Positions 16,330 to 25,644 are shown, numbered from the stretch's first letter. The stretch: 64,000 nt of DNA from Kribbella pratensis (GCF_004365355.1 NZ_SODP01000004.1:590266-654265), one strand, 5' to 3'. The notes: generated by a model from the sequence alone, not told the origin. Translations and numbers: made by a program.

Positions 16330-17955
16330 TCAGAGCGGGAGGATCAGGGTGTCGGTCAGGAGTTTGGCGGTTTTGCGGAGGGTTGCCGGGGAGGACGAGA
16401 GATCGGTGGCGAGGGCGTAGGGGGTGAGGGTTTCACCGGGGCCGACGAGGCGGTGGCGGTGGGCGAGGAGCCAGACGATGGCTCGGGGCCAGGTGGAGAG
16501 GCGGGCCTTGGCGAGGAGGTCGGGGGCGTCGCGGACCAGGCGTTCGGCGATGTCGAACGCGTCGGGTGCGTACGCCGTCCCGAGGGTTTCGCCGGCCATC
16601 AGCCAGGCGTGCGGGGCCAGGACGGAGAGCGTGGCTGCTTGCGAGTTGTCGAGGCCGCGGAGGTCCGGTTGGGGCGGAGAACCTAGGCCGGCAAGGGCTC
16701 GGTAAGCGTCTTCCAGGTCGTTGGTGGTGTCGTCGAGGAAAACCCGCTCGCCGGGCTTCGAGCCGACCGGGTCGGTCATCGCGGCGGCCTCCAGCGCGGG
16801 CTGCCAGACGTCGACGGCATCGACTGCCTCGTCGATCGCATCCAGCGGCAACTGGGTGCGGTCCCCCGCGAACCGGAGCCAGGCCTTCACCACCACGGGA
16901 ACCGCGTCGAAATACGTGCTGTCGGCAAGGACCTTGCGAGGCAGCCAGTGGGCAAGGAAAAGCTCGACGAGCACGGCACTGACGCGCAACGGACCGCCGA
17001 CCGTGTGATCCACCGCGTGGTCGATCCACAGCCTGACGATGTCCGCGGCGTCATCCGGTAACGCAGGCGTGGACTCGAGGAACTCCTCGACCAGCTGATC
17101 GCGCTGACGCGGGGACAGCAGCGGCCGGACCGGCGGGCGGATCGGGCGCTCCGGCAACTGGGTCAGCCGGTTCACCAGCAGGCCGGTGAAGAACTCGAAG
17201 TCCTCGCTGACCGGCGGATCGTCGTAGTCGCGGGTCTCCCCCAGCGCCTGCAGGATGATGCCGGCCGCGGTCGAGGGCCGCACGGTCCGGATGGTCACCC
17301 GGCCGCCGCGCTGGTACGCCTCGAGCACCCGATCGACCGGTGGGCCGACGAACACGTCCTTGACGATCGCGCCGAGGTTGTTGTCGATGAACACCACCAC
17401 GGTGTGCGGATGCTGCTCGTCGTCGTAGTCGAGCACGACGCTCAGGCCGTCGCCGGTGATGTCCTCGGACACGATCGCGCTGGTCAGCCGGAACCCGGCG
17501 ATCCGGGTCACCCACTCGGGCACTTCGTCCTGGGTGCGTAACCGGGAGATATGGGCCCGTTGCAACGGCAACCGCCCGGCCGGACCGACCGTCCGCGCCA
17601 GACTCGTCAGCAGGACGAAGGATTCGAGATCGCGCCGCTCGGCGAGCACGCGCGCGGCGTCGGCCCAGAAGAACCGCTCCACCTCGCCGATCTCGTCCGG
17701 CCGCCCGGCCGGCCACAGTTGATCGGCGAGCATCGAGGCCGAGCGGGCCACCGACGCCTCCGCGATCACCGGATGCAGGGCGGCCGGCACCGCGGCCAGG
17801 TCGAGGGAGAGCGTTTCCAGCAGGGTCTCCAGCACGGCGACGCTCGGCGTCGTGTCGACATCGACACCCGCCGTCGGCCCGTGCGGCTCGCCCGGATCGG
17901 GGACGAGCCGTAAGTGGCTGCGCCGCCCGTCCCGTCCGCGTGGAGACTTGGTCAC
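16330..17955 (-). CDS. Large actinobacterial protein of unknown function
   Basis: This 541-aa soluble protein starts at GTG 17955 (VTKSPRGRDGRRSHLRLV). No catalytic motif is recognised. The middle third holds an alpha/beta stretch (LSVVLDYDDEQHPHTVVVFIDNNLGAIVKDVFVG), and the C-terminal half is helical and Trp/Leu-rich (VVKAWLRFAGDRTQL, LSTWPRAIVWLLAHRHRL), ending in a segment resembling a small helix-turn-helix (LSSSPATLRKTAKLLTD). Proteins of this pattern recur in actinobacteria without assigned function. It is flanked upstream by a nested palindrome that separates it from the ABC transporter operon. Confidence 0.7.
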   Translation of the reverse strand: MTKSPRGRDGRRSHLRLVPDPGEPHGPTAGVDVDTTPSVAVLETLLETLSLDLAAVPAALHPVIAEASVARSASMLADQLWPAGRPDEIGEVERFFWADAARVLAERRDLESFVLLTSLARTVGPAGRLPLQRAHISRLRTQDEVPEWVTRIAGFRLTSAIVSEDITGDGLSVVLDYDDEQHPHTVVVFIDNNLGAIVKDVFVGPPVDRVLEAYQRGGRVTIRTVRPSTAAGIILQALGETRDYDDPPVSEDFEFFTGLLVNRLTQLPERPIRPPVRPLLSPRQRDQLVEEFLESTPALPDDAADIVRLWIDHAVDHTVGGPLRVSAVLVELFLAHWLPRKVLADSTYFDAVPVVVKAWLRFAGDRTQLPLDAIDEAVDAVDVWQPALEAAAMTDPVGSKPGERVFLDDTTNDLEDAYRALAGLGSPPQPDLRGLDNSQAATLSVLAPHAWLMAGETLGTAYAPDAFDIAERLVRDAPDLLAKARLSTWPRAIVWLLAHRHRLVGPGETLTPYALATDLSSSPATLRKTAKLLTDTLILPL

Positions 17956-18052
17956 CTTCGTGAGATTACCGTCCGGAACCAGTCCGCCGCAGTCCCGTGC
18001 GCGCGTCCTGTGGACAACCCCGCCACCCCGGAGCCACCCCGCCCCGCCATCC

Positions 18053-18145
18053 GACGTCTCAGGGGTCAACCCCGCAGTTGGTGGGTTCGGCCACCAGAAT
18101 CTCGGGGGCCAACCCACCAGCTCACGGGTTGACCCCTGAGACGTC
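18053..18145. repeat. Nested palindromic element, copy 1
   Basis: Outer arms 18053-18072 and 18126-18145 are a perfect 20-bp inverted repeat (core CAGGGGTCAACCC). Inner arms TGGTGGGTT (18079-18087) and AACCCACCA (18111-18119), then GGCC/GGCC, form a second stem. A copy with the same inner and outer layout and about 85 percent identity lies at 62230-62318. It sits between the ABC permease stop and the next minus-strand gene, so it may terminate the importer operon. Confidence 0.8.
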
Positions 18146-18167
18146 GTCAGTCGGGCGTACGGGGGCG

Positions 18168-19067
18168 TCAGCCCTTGAGGGCGCCGGCCATCAGGCCGCC
18201 GATGAACCAGCGGCCGAGGAGGATGTAGACGATCAGCGTCGGGAACGACGTGATCAGCGCGCCGGCCATGCTCGCGGCGTAGTCGACCTTCTGGCCGCCG
18301 GCCAGCGCGGCCAGGCCCAGGGTCACCGGGCCGTTGTTCTGCTGGGTCAGGAACAGTGCGAACAGGAAGTCGTTCCAGACCGAGGTGAACTGCCAGATCA
18401 GCGTCACCACGAAGCCGGAGATGGAAATCGGAAGGATGATCCGCAGGTACGTCTGGACCAGCCCGGCGCCGTCCACCCGGGCCGACTCGATGATCTCGTT
18501 CGGCACGATCGTGGCGTAGTAGTTCCGGAAGATCAGCGTGCAGATCGGGATGCCGTAGATGCAGTGCGCGATGATCAGCGTCGGCACACCCCGGGTCACG
18601 TCCAGCGCGGTGAACGTCGTACGCAGCGGCAGCATCACCGCCTGGTACGGAATGAACATCCCGAACAGGATGAACGCGAACACGAGGTTCGCGCCCGGGA
18701 ACCGCCAGCGGGCCAGCACGAACCCGTTCGCCGAACCGATCAGCGACGAGATGATCGCGGCCGGGATCGCCAGCGACAGCGACCGGATCATGTACGGCTG
18801 GAGAACGTCCCAGGCCTTGCGCCAGGGCTCCAGCGTCCAGGTCTTCGGCAGGTTCCACTGCGAGGCCGCGGTGGTGTCACCGGAGGTCTTGAAGCTGGTG
18901 ATCAGTACGACGTACACCGGGATCAGCACGAACACCAGGAACAACAGCAGCAGGACGTAGCGGGTGGTCCGGCTGCGCCGGGTCGTGCCGTCGGCGATTC
19001 CGGCGCGGCGCGGCTTCTGGCGGATCGCTGCGGCAGTATGGCCGGTCGCAGCCTCTACGGCGGTCAT
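18168..19067 (-). CDS. Carbohydrate ABC transporter permease, MalG/CUT1 type
   Basis: This 299-aa inner-membrane protein has six TM segments. The EAA loop that docks the ATPase reads EIIESARVDGAGLVQTYLRIILPIS. It is the second permease of a CUT1 importer; its start overlaps the upstream permease stop by 4 nt. No ATPase gene is present, as is usual for actinobacterial CUT1 systems that share MsiK. The sugar cannot be read from the permease. Confidence 0.93.
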   Translation of the reverse strand: MTAVEAATGHTAAAIRQKPRRAGIADGTTRRSRTTRYVLLLLFLVFVLIPVYVVLITSFKTSGDTTAASQWNLPKTWTLEPWRKAWDVLQPYMIRSLSLAIPAAIISSLIGSANGFVLARWRFPGANLVFAFILFGMFIPYQAVMLPLRTTFTALDVTRGVPTLIIAHCIYGIPICTLIFRNYYATIVPNEIIESARVDGAGLVQTYLRIILPISISGFVVTLIWQFTSVWNDFLFALFLTQQNNGPVTLGLAALAGGQKVDYAASMAGALITSFPTLIVYILLGRWFIGGLMAGALKG

Positions 19068-19963
19068 TGCTCAGTCTCCTGCCGGACGGTCCACGCGAGG
19101 TACGGGATGACGAGTACGGCGACGACCGCGAGCATCACGATCCCGATCGCCGACGCCTTGGCCAGATCACTGCGTAGCAGCGTGTTCCACATCAAGATGG
19201 CCGGTACCTCGGTGCGGAACTGGTTCGGCCCGGTGATCGCGTAGATCAGGTCGAACAGCTTCAGCGAGATGTGGCCGAGGATGATCAGCGCGGACAGCGC
19301 GATCGGCGACAGCTGCGGGAACAGCACGTGCCGGTAGAGCTTGAACTCGGACGCACCGTCGACCCGGGCCGCCTCGCGCAGCTCCGGCGGGATTCCCCGG
19401 AATCCGGCCAGGAACAGCGCCATGATGTAGCCCGACATCTGCCAGACCGCGGGCAGCGCGATGGACGCCATCGTCGTCCATCTACTGCCGCCGGTCCACC
19501 ACGGATTCTCCAGGAAATGCAGGTGGAGCATCTCGAACAACCGGTTCAGGCCTCGCGCGTCCTCGCCCTGGGACGGGTTCAGCAACCAGCCCCAGACGAC
19601 GCCCGAGGCGATCATCGAGATCGCCATCGGGAACAGGTAGATCGACCGGAAGATCGACTCCCCGGGCACGCCCTTCTCCAGCAGCAATGCCCAGAGCAGG
19701 CCGAAGATCAGCGTGCCCACGATGAATACCACCGTGAGCACGCCGAGGTTCTTCAGCGAGTTGATGAACCGGTCCTCGCTGAACAGGTTCGCGTAGTTCT
19801 CGAACCCGACGTGCTGCGCCGGGCCCTTGCGGGCGGTGTGCCGATCCGTCAGCGAGGTGTTGAAGGACCACGCGATCAGCCCGTAGACGAAGTACCCGAG
19901 CAGCAGCACGGTCGGCAGCAGCACCAGGGCACCAGGCCCCCAGGTGCGGATTCTTCCGTGCAC
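19064..19963 (-). CDS. Carbohydrate ABC transporter permease, MalF/CUT1 type
   Basis: This 299-aa permease has a long N-terminal TM and five more, with the EAA loop ELREAARVDGASEFKLYRHVLFPQLSP. It forms the channel with the downstream permease. The gap from the binding-protein gene is 63 bp, consistent with one operon in the order binding protein, MalF, MalG. Confidence 0.93.
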   Translation of the reverse strand: MHGRIRTWGPGALVLLPTVLLLGYFVYGLIAWSFNTSLTDRHTARKGPAQHVGFENYANLFSEDRFINSLKNLGVLTVVFIVGTLIFGLLWALLLEKGVPGESIFRSIYLFPMAISMIASGVVWGWLLNPSQGEDARGLNRLFEMLHLHFLENPWWTGGSRWTTMASIALPAVWQMSGYIMALFLAGFRGIPPELREAARVDGASEFKLYRHVLFPQLSPIALSALIILGHISLKLFDLIYAITGPNQFRTEVPAILMWNTLLRSDLAKASAIGIVMLAVVAVLVIPYLAWTVRQETEQ

Positions 19964-20026
19964 GCTCAGTCCTCCAACTCGTCGACCATACGGTTCCTCA
20001 ACTCTGTGTTCATTTTCTTGGCAGCG

Positions 20027-21313
20027 TCAGTTGGTCTTCATCGCCGTGGCGAGCGCCGACTGCAGCTTGGCGACGTCCGGGCTACCGCTGAACTGGCTGA
20101 GCGCGGACAGGATGTCGTTGTTCTGACCGGCCGTGCAGGCGGCACCGTGGGCGCAGGACGGGACGATCGTGTCCTTCTTCCAGTCGGCCATCGCACCTTG
20201 CTGGTACTTCGGGTAGTCAGCCGGGTCGGCGTCCGAACGGGCCGGGATCGAGCCCTTCTTGGTGTTGAACGCCTTCTGGCCCTCGGCCGAACCGACGGTC
20301 TTCAGCCAGCACTTCGCGCCGTCCGGGTCCGCGCCGTTGGTCGGCAGCGTGAACGAGTCGGACAGGAACTGGAAGTCCTCACCGGTGCCCGGAGACGGCC
20401 AGTAGGTGTACGCGGAGTCCGGGATCTTGTCCGCCAGCTGCTGCGCGGCGACCCAGTCACCCATCAGCGTGTAGCCGGCCTTGCCGGAGTTCACGTAGCC
20501 CAGCGCGTCCGGCCAGTCGATCGCCTCGCGGTCGGTGTTGGTGAACGTGAGCAGCGTCTTGTACTTGTTCAGCGCCGCCGTCACGTCGCCGCCGGCCCAG
20601 TCCGTCTTGCCGTCCCACAGACCCTTGAACTTGTCCGGGCCCAGCTCACCCAGCAGCACAGCCTCGACGAGCATCTCTTGGGCGAAGCCCTTCGAGATCG
20701 CCAGCGGGGCGGTTACCCCGGCGGCCTTCAGCTTGGTCAGGTCGGCGATCCACGCATCCACGTTGGCCGGGGCCTTCGTGGCGTCGATGCTCGCCTTCTT
20801 CAGCACCGTCGGGTTCACCCAGACCATGTTCGCCCGGTGGACGTTGGCCGGGATCGAGTAGATCTTGCCGTCGACCGTCAGGTTGTCGATCAGGTTCTGC
20901 GGGAACGCCTTGTCCAGCCCGAAGTCCTTGTACAGCTGGCTGACGTCGTCCACCTGGCCGGCGTTGATGTAGTCCTTCAGCTCCGCACCGGCGTGCGCCT
21001 GGAACGTCGACGGCGGCTTGCCCGCCTGCAGGTCGTTGGCCAGCACCTGCTTGGCGTTCGAGCCTGCGCCACCGGCGACGGCCGAGTTGACGAACTTGTA
21101 GTCCTTGCAGGCGGTGCCGAACACCGACACCAGACCGTCCAGACCGGCCTTCTCACCACCGTCGGCCCACCAGGTGAAGACAGTGACGTCCTTACTCGCG
21201 GACGAGTTGCCTCCACCGCCGCCGCCGCTGTTGTCGCTGTTACCGCAGGCGCTCACCGCGAGAAGACCCGCCGCACCCACCAGCGCCAGGGTCTTACTCA
21301 GACCACCACGCAT
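20027..21313 (-). CDS. Sugar ABC transporter substrate-binding lipoprotein
   Basis: This 428-aa protein starts at ATG 21313 (GGAGAG 6 nt upstream). The lipobox is LAVSACG, followed by a Gly/Ser-rich linker, so it is a lipoprotein on the outer face of the membrane. FTWWADGGEKAGLDGL and MGDWVAAQQLADKIP are typical of extracellular solute-binding family 1. It delivers an oligosaccharide or sugar derivative to the two permeases downstream. A TTGACA-17-GAGAGT promoter lies 61 bp upstream. Confidence 0.93.
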   Translation of the reverse strand: MRGGLSKTLALVGAAGLLAVSACGNSDNSGGGGGGNSSASKDVTVFTWWADGGEKAGLDGLVSVFGTACKDYKFVNSAVAGGAGSNAKQVLANDLQAGKPPSTFQAHAGAELKDYINAGQVDDVSQLYKDFGLDKAFPQNLIDNLTVDGKIYSIPANVHRANMVWVNPTVLKKASIDATKAPANVDAWIADLTKLKAAGVTAPLAISKGFAQEMLVEAVLLGELGPDKFKGLWDGKTDWAGGDVTAALNKYKTLLTFTNTDREAIDWPDALGYVNSGKAGYTLMGDWVAAQQLADKIPDSAYTYWPSPGTGEDFQFLSDSFTLPTNGADPDGAKCWLKTVGSAEGQKAFNTKKGSIPARSDADPADYPKYQQGAMADWKKDTIVPSCAHGAACTAGQNNDILSALSQFSGSPDVAKLQSALATAMKTN

Positions 21314-21373
21314 GATTACTCTCCGATCAGTTGATGGAGCCGCCTGTGACAACGATGCCCCCTTGACTGTGCA

Positions 21374-21402
21374 ACTCTCGGACGGCGCGCACCGGGTGTC
21401 AA
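21374..21402 (-). promoter_or_regulatory. Promoter of the sugar ABC importer operon
   Basis: On the minus strand TTGACA (21402-21397), 17 bp, then GAGAGT (21379-21374) precede the binding-protein gene. Upstream of it the region is rich in TTGCGCA and TGTGCGC repeats (21405-21510) that could be operators, but no single dyad stands out. Confidence 0.5.
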
Positions 21403-21511
21403 CGTTCCGCGCAGGCGCGTTGCGCAGCCGTGACCCCGCAGACCTTGACAGTGTGAGAGCGCGCACATTCACGGCCCGACAGGGCACAGTGCGCAACCCG
21501 ACTGCGCACAA

Positions 21512-22543
21512 TCAGGGCCGCAGCAGCACCTTGATCGCGCGCCGCTCGTGCATCGCGGCGTATCCCTCGGCCACGTCGGCCAGCGGGAGCTCCGAGTCGA
21601 ACACCTTGCCGGGGTCGATCGCCCCGCTCAGTACGTCGGCCATCAGGGCCGGCAGATACGCGCGACACGGCGCAGCACCGCCCGCGAGCCCGATGTTGTT
21701 CCGGAACATCGTGCTGATCGGCACCTCGACGCCGTGCGGCACACCCACGAACCCGACCGTCGCCCCCGGCCGGGCGACGTCGAACGCGGTCGTCATCGAC
21801 TGCGCGGTGCCGACACATTCCAGCACCGCGTCGGCCCCGACACCCTTCGTCAGTTCGAGTACGGCGTCCTTGGCCGCGTCGCCGCGTTCGGAAATGATAT
21901 CCGTGGCACCGAATTCCTTCGCCAGCTTTTGACGGGGCTCATGCCGCGACAGGGCAACGACCCGCTCCGCACCCATCCGCGAAGCCGCAAGTACGCCGCA
22001 CAGTCCGACCGCACCGTCGCCCACGACAACTACCGTGTCGCCGGCCTTCACCCGCGCCGAGCGCGCCGCGTGCCAGCCGGTGCCCATCACGTCGGACAGC
22101 GTGAGCAGGGACGGCACGAGCGCGTCGTCCGGCACCTCGGGCGTCGCCACCAGCGTGCCGTCGGCGTACGGGAGCTTCACGTACTCACCCTGGCCGCCGT
22201 CGGCCTTGCCCTGGCCATAGCCGACGAGGTTCTGGCAGGCGGTCTGGTAGCCGGCCAGGCAGTGCGGGCAGGTGCCGTCGCTCACCACGAACGGCGCGAC
22301 CACGAAGTCGCCCGGCTTGACCGTGCGGACGTCGAAGCCGACCTCCTGGACGATGCCGACGAACTCGTGCCCGATCGGCCGCGGCTGCTTCACCGGCGGA
22401 TCACCGCGGTACGGCCAGAGGTCGGACCCACAGATGCATGAGGCAACGACTTTGACCACCGCATCGCCCGGTCCCTCGATCCTCGGGTCCGGAAGCTCTT
22501 CCAGCCGTACGTCGAACGGCGCATGGATCACTGTGGCTCGCAT
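21512..22543 (-). CDS. Zinc-dependent alcohol dehydrogenase family protein
   Basis: This 343-aa MDR enzyme starts at ATG 22543. Catalytic zinc ligands appear in CICGSD and GHEFVG, the structural zinc site in CPHCLAGYQTAC, and the NAD(P) site in VVVVGDGAVGLCGV. It should oxidise a secondary alcohol or polyol. It precedes the sugar importer on the same strand but is separated by a promoter, so cotranscription is not assured. The substrate might be a polyol taken up by the importer; that is inference only. Confidence 0.9.
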   Translation of the reverse strand: MRATVIHAPFDVRLEELPDPRIEGPGDAVVKVVASCICGSDLWPYRGDPPVKQPRPIGHEFVGIVQEVGFDVRTVKPGDFVVAPFVVSDGTCPHCLAGYQTACQNLVGYGQGKADGGQGEYVKLPYADGTLVATPEVPDDALVPSLLTLSDVMGTGWHAARSARVKAGDTVVVVGDGAVGLCGVLAASRMGAERVVALSRHEPRQKLAKEFGATDIISERGDAAKDAVLELTKGVGADAVLECVGTAQSMTTAFDVARPGATVGFVGVPHGVEVPISTMFRNNIGLAGGAAPCRAYLPALMADVLSGAIDPGKVFDSELPLADVAEGYAAMHERRAIKVLLRP

Positions 22544-22580
22544 GCAGCCCACAGTAAGCTGTCCGGGATCCGCGGGATCA

Positions 22581-23135
22581 TCAGGCCGGACTGAGCACAG
22601 CCTCCACCCGCTTCGGGCTCGACGCCAGCCACACGCACCCGACGGCGAGAAGCACACCGTGGACGATCCGCACTGCGGGCGGGGCGAAGAACTGCGGCAG
22701 GAAGAGAACGAAACCCGTCGCGAACAGGATCGCCGGGACGGTTCGCAGCCGGATCGCAACCATGACGGCGCCCGCGGCCATGGTCAGCAGGCCGAGACCG
22801 AACATCGTGATCGCGACCGGGTTGTAGCGCACAGATCCGGCCAGGTCGACCAGGTTCGGCTGCGCGGCGATCGCGTGCAGGCCGAAGTCCTCGGCGCCGT
22901 AGTAGGGCAGAGTCAGTCCGGCGCCGATCCAGAAGGTGATCGCCGACGGACGGTGGATGTCGAGCAGTGCGAGCGCTACCAGCACGAACCCGAGCATCGC
23001 GCATAGGTGCGCGACGACCCAGGCGGTGGAGCCCATCGCGGCTGCGGCGCCGGACGTGGTCGTCTCGTCATGCCAGGGGCGCAGGACGGGATACAGCAGG
23101 AACAGCACTCCTGCGACGGACAGTGGGATTCTCAT
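22581..23135 (-). CDS. Polytopic membrane protein of unknown function
   Basis: This 184-aa hydrophobic protein has about six predicted TM segments (LSVAGVLFLLYPVL, AHLCAMLGFVLVALALLD, ITFWIGAGLTLPYY, VAITMFGLGLLTMAAGAVMVAI, AILFATGFVLFLPQFF, VHGVLLAVGCVWLAS). No family motif recognised. Its ATG overlaps the TetR stop by 4 nt, so it is coupled to and probably controlled by that repressor. Confidence 0.75.
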   Translation of the reverse strand: MRIPLSVAGVLFLLYPVLRPWHDETTTSGAAAAMGSTAWVVAHLCAMLGFVLVALALLDIHRPSAITFWIGAGLTLPYYGAEDFGLHAIAAQPNLVDLAGSVRYNPVAITMFGLGLLTMAAGAVMVAIRLRTVPAILFATGFVLFLPQFFAPPAVRIVHGVLLAVGCVWLASSPKRVEAVLSPA

Positions 23136-23695
23136 GTGTCTTTCCTCAGGCTGGCGAGATACATCTGGATGAGCTGGTCGTAGGTGTCGTCGAGGCCTTC
23201 GGGCAGGCCGAAGCCGCCCGCGGACTCGATGGAGGCGAAGCCGTGCACGAGGACCCGCAGCCGGCGGGCCGCGTGGACCGCGGCCGGGCCCTCGAGTCCG
23301 TAGCTCCGCAGCGTCGCGAACATGACGTCGATCTGTTTCGCGCCGGCCGTCTTCTGGATCGGGTCGTGCAGCGGATCCATCGGCATCGCGGAGTACCGCT
23401 TCGGATGGTCGTTGACATAGGCGCGGTACGCACCCATCAGGGCTGTGACCGCCTCGTCGCCGCCGCGGCCCAGAACGGCGGCGGTGAACCGTTCCGTCAT
23501 GTCGTCCAGCACCCGAACCCCGACGAGTGCTTTCAGTTCACCAAGGTTCGCCACGTGCTTGTACAGCGACGGGGTGGCCACCTCGCAGCGCTGCGCCACG
23601 GCGGCGAGCGTGAGGCCCTCGAGCCCGTGTTCGTCCACGATGCCGAGGGCCACGTCGACCACGACAGCGGGTGTCAACGGCTTCTTAACTACCAT
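23132..23695 (-). CDS. TetR/AcrR family regulator (WHG-type C-terminus)
   Basis: This 187-aa protein has a TetR HTH: VVDVALGIVDEHGLEGLTLAAVAQRCEVATPSLYKHVANL. The C-terminal half resembles the TetR_C WHG class, with HPKRYSAMP and a conserved HGFASIE segment. A 29-bp dyad lies 3 bp upstream of the start, so it should autoregulate itself and the coupled membrane protein. Ligand unknown. Confidence 0.9.
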   Translation of the reverse strand: MVVKKPLTPAVVVDVALGIVDEHGLEGLTLAAVAQRCEVATPSLYKHVANLGELKALVGVRVLDDMTERFTAAVLGRGGDEAVTALMGAYRAYVNDHPKRYSAMPMDPLHDPIQKTAGAKQIDVMFATLRSYGLEGPAAVHAARRLRVLVHGFASIESAGGFGLPEGLDDTYDQLIQMYLASLRKDT

Positions 23696-23697
23696 AG

Positions 23698-23726
23698 CTC
23701 ATAGGCTAATGGCATTAGCCGATGAG
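23698..23726. promoter_or_regulatory. TetR operator, 14+1+14 inverted repeat
   Basis: CTCATAGGCTAATG (23698-23711) and CATTAGCCGATGAG (23713-23726) form an inverted repeat with one mismatched pair, directly upstream of the TetR start. Symmetry and position make it the likely autoregulatory operator. Confidence 0.75.
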
Positions 23727-23758
23727 CGTCAAAGGATTTCGATCGTCGTGCTGATTCG

Positions 23759-24277
23759 TCAGATCGTCACATAGCGTCCGCGCCGGTGAACCAGGGCAGG
23801 AACCCCGTCGTCGGTGAGCTCGACGTGGACGATCTCCAGCTGCACCTGCAAGCCCCAGCCGACCTCGGGCGGGTCCTGGTCGACCAGCGTGCAGCCGGCC
23901 CAGGTGCTGACCCCGACCGGTGCCGGCCCCCAGGCGGTGTCCGTCCAGTCGATCAACCGGAACGGCCCGCCCGGGGCCGGTGCGACGTACCCGAAGGCGT
24001 CCGCCAACTGCCGATGCGGCGCGCCGAGCAGCGACACCACCGCGGTCCTTGCCTCACGCAACGTTTCCCACAGGTCCGAGTCCGGGTCGATCAGCCCGAT
24101 CACGTAGCCGGGCTCACCGTCGGCCACCAGCATCGACGACACCGTGAGCCCGGCCCGCTTCCCGTCGTACGCCGTCGTCCACAGCCCGACCGGTGACGGC
24201 AGCCGCCCGCGAAACCGCCGTACCGGACTCCGCTCGGACTCGGGCGGCAGGAACGGGTGGTCGCCGTGGATGGTCAC
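23759..24277 (-). CDS. Flavin reductase-like, FMN-binding split-barrel protein
   Basis: This 172-aa protein starts at GTG 24277, inside a longer uninterrupted frame that is only a shadow upstream. RGRLPSPVGLWTTAYDGKRAGLTVSSMLVADGEPGYVIGLID is the FMN-binding half-barrel of flavin reductase-like proteins. Its start overlaps the stop of the serine hydrolase gene (GTGA), so it is coupled to it. It may reduce flavin for a monooxygenase or be a stand-alone oxidoreductase. Confidence 0.85.
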   Translation of the reverse strand: MTIHGDHPFLPPESERSPVRRFRGRLPSPVGLWTTAYDGKRAGLTVSSMLVADGEPGYVIGLIDPDSDLWETLREARTAVVSLLGAPHRQLADAFGYVAPAPGGPFRLIDWTDTAWGPAPVGVSTWAGCTLVDQDPPEVGWGLQVQLEIVHVELTDDGVPALVHRRGRYVTI

Positions 24278-25644
24278 TCCGCCACGGTAACGCGCTCCGG
24301 GAGAGTGAACGTGTCGATGGGGTGCAGGGTGAGGCCGCTGGAGCCGCGGACCGACTCGACGGCGCCGTTGGCGTCGAAGGTGAAGCGGTACGACTCGCCG
24401 TACGAGCCGTAGCCGTTCCCGCCGGTGACGCGCAGCGTGTCGCCGTCGGCTTCGAGCTCCTGGGGCTCCTCGGCCGGATTCGCGAGGGTCGGGTCGGTTG
24501 CGTACAGGCGGCCGCCGAGCAGGACGAAGTCGGTGATGCCCCACAGGTTCGCGAACCGGCCGGTGAACCGGCCCAGCCCGGCCTCCTCGACCCGGTCCTT
24601 GGAGTCGGCCAGGTTGAGGAGCCGAAGCAGGCCCTCGGCCAACTGCGCCGCGGGACCGTCGATCGCATTGGTCAGCGCCGACACGACGAGCCGGCGTTCC
24701 GGGTCGACGAGGGTCCGGGTGATGTGGCCCGGGTACCCGCCGCCGTGACCGAAGACGTCCACCTCGCCGACCTTCGTCACCGAGAGGCCGAGGCCGTACC
24801 GCGCCTTGTCGTCCGCGCCGGTGGTCCACAGCGGATGCTGCATCTCGCGCTTCGACTTGTCGGTGAGCAACCGGTCGTCGCCGGGCAGATGCGCGGAGAA
24901 GTACGTCACCAGGTCGCGGGCGTTGCCGAAGAACCCGGTCGCCGATGCCAGCGCCCGGGTGTTGATGTGCTCGATCGGCACGCGCTTGTCGGCGTACGCC
25001 AGTGCGCTGTAGCCGGCGGCGTACTCCGTCAGCCGGTCCGGATCGAGCTCCGGGCCGAGCCCGGCCAGCCCGAGCTTGTCGACGATCGCGGTCTGGACGT
25101 AGGCGTTGTACGGCGTACCGGACGCCGCCTCGATGATCAGACCGAGCAGGCCGTAGCCGATGTTCGAGTACTTGAAGCGATCGTTCTCGGGAATGACGGC
25201 CGATGACTCGTGCCGCATGACCTCGAGCAGCTCGTCGCGGTCCGGGAAGCTGGTGAACAGCTGCCACCAGTCCGCGTCGAGACCGTCCCGGGTGACACCG
25301 CCCGCGTGCGCCAGTAACTCGCGGACGGTCCGCTGGCCGAGCGGCGTGCCGACGATCTCGGTGACGTGCTGCTCGGCCTTGTCGTCCAGCCGCAGGCGGC
25401 CCTGCTCGACCAGCTGCAACACGGCTGTGGCCGTGAACGTTTTCGAGTGCGACGCGATCCGGAACAGGTGCTGCTCGGTCAGCGGTACGTCGTTCTCCAC
25501 GTCCGCGAGCCCGTAGGCCGCCGAGAACGCGATCGCGTCCTCGGCGTACACCGCGACCTGGAGGCCCGGCACCCGCTGATAACGCTGGTTGAACGCCAGC
25601 CAGCTGTCGTAGTAAGCGAGTGCCTCGGTCAAGCTTTCAGTCAC
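24274..25644 (-). CDS. Serine hydrolase, class C beta-lactamase/PBP4* family
   Basis: This 456-aa protein has the SxxK motif in RIASHSKTFTA, the YxN motif in FKYSNIGYG, and a third motif HGGG in FGHGGGYPGHIT; a C-terminal beta-barrel follows from about residue 335. There is no signal peptide, so it is probably cytoplasmic and acts as an esterase or peptidase. GTG 25644 is preferred (AGGAG 7 nt upstream); ATG 25689 with GGAGGG at 2 nt would add 15 residues. A paralogue lies at 35972. Confidence 0.87.
   Translation of the reverse strand: MTESLTEALAYYDSWLAFNQRYQRVPGLQVAVYAEDAIAFSAAYGLADVENDVPLTEQHLFRIASHSKTFTATAVLQLVEQGRLRLDDKAEQHVTEIVGTPLGQRTVRELLAHAGGVTRDGLDADWWQLFTSFPDRDELLEVMRHESSAVIPENDRFKYSNIGYGLLGLIIEAASGTPYNAYVQTAIVDKLGLAGLGPELDPDRLTEYAAGYSALAYADKRVPIEHINTRALASATGFFGNARDLVTYFSAHLPGDDRLLTDKSKREMQHPLWTTGADDKARYGLGLSVTKVGEVDVFGHGGGYPGHITRTLVDPERRLVVSALTNAIDGPAAQLAEGLLRLLNLADSKDRVEEAGLGRFTGRFANLWGITDFVLLGGRLYATDPTLANPAEEPQELEADGDTLRVTGGNGYGSYGESYRFTFDANGAVESVRGSSGLTLHPIDTFTLPERVTVAE

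Noticed and set aside
19271-21334. A 687-codon plus-strand open frame
   Set aside because: Antisense to the sugar importer genes, which have clear lipobox, EAA loops and ribosome sites.
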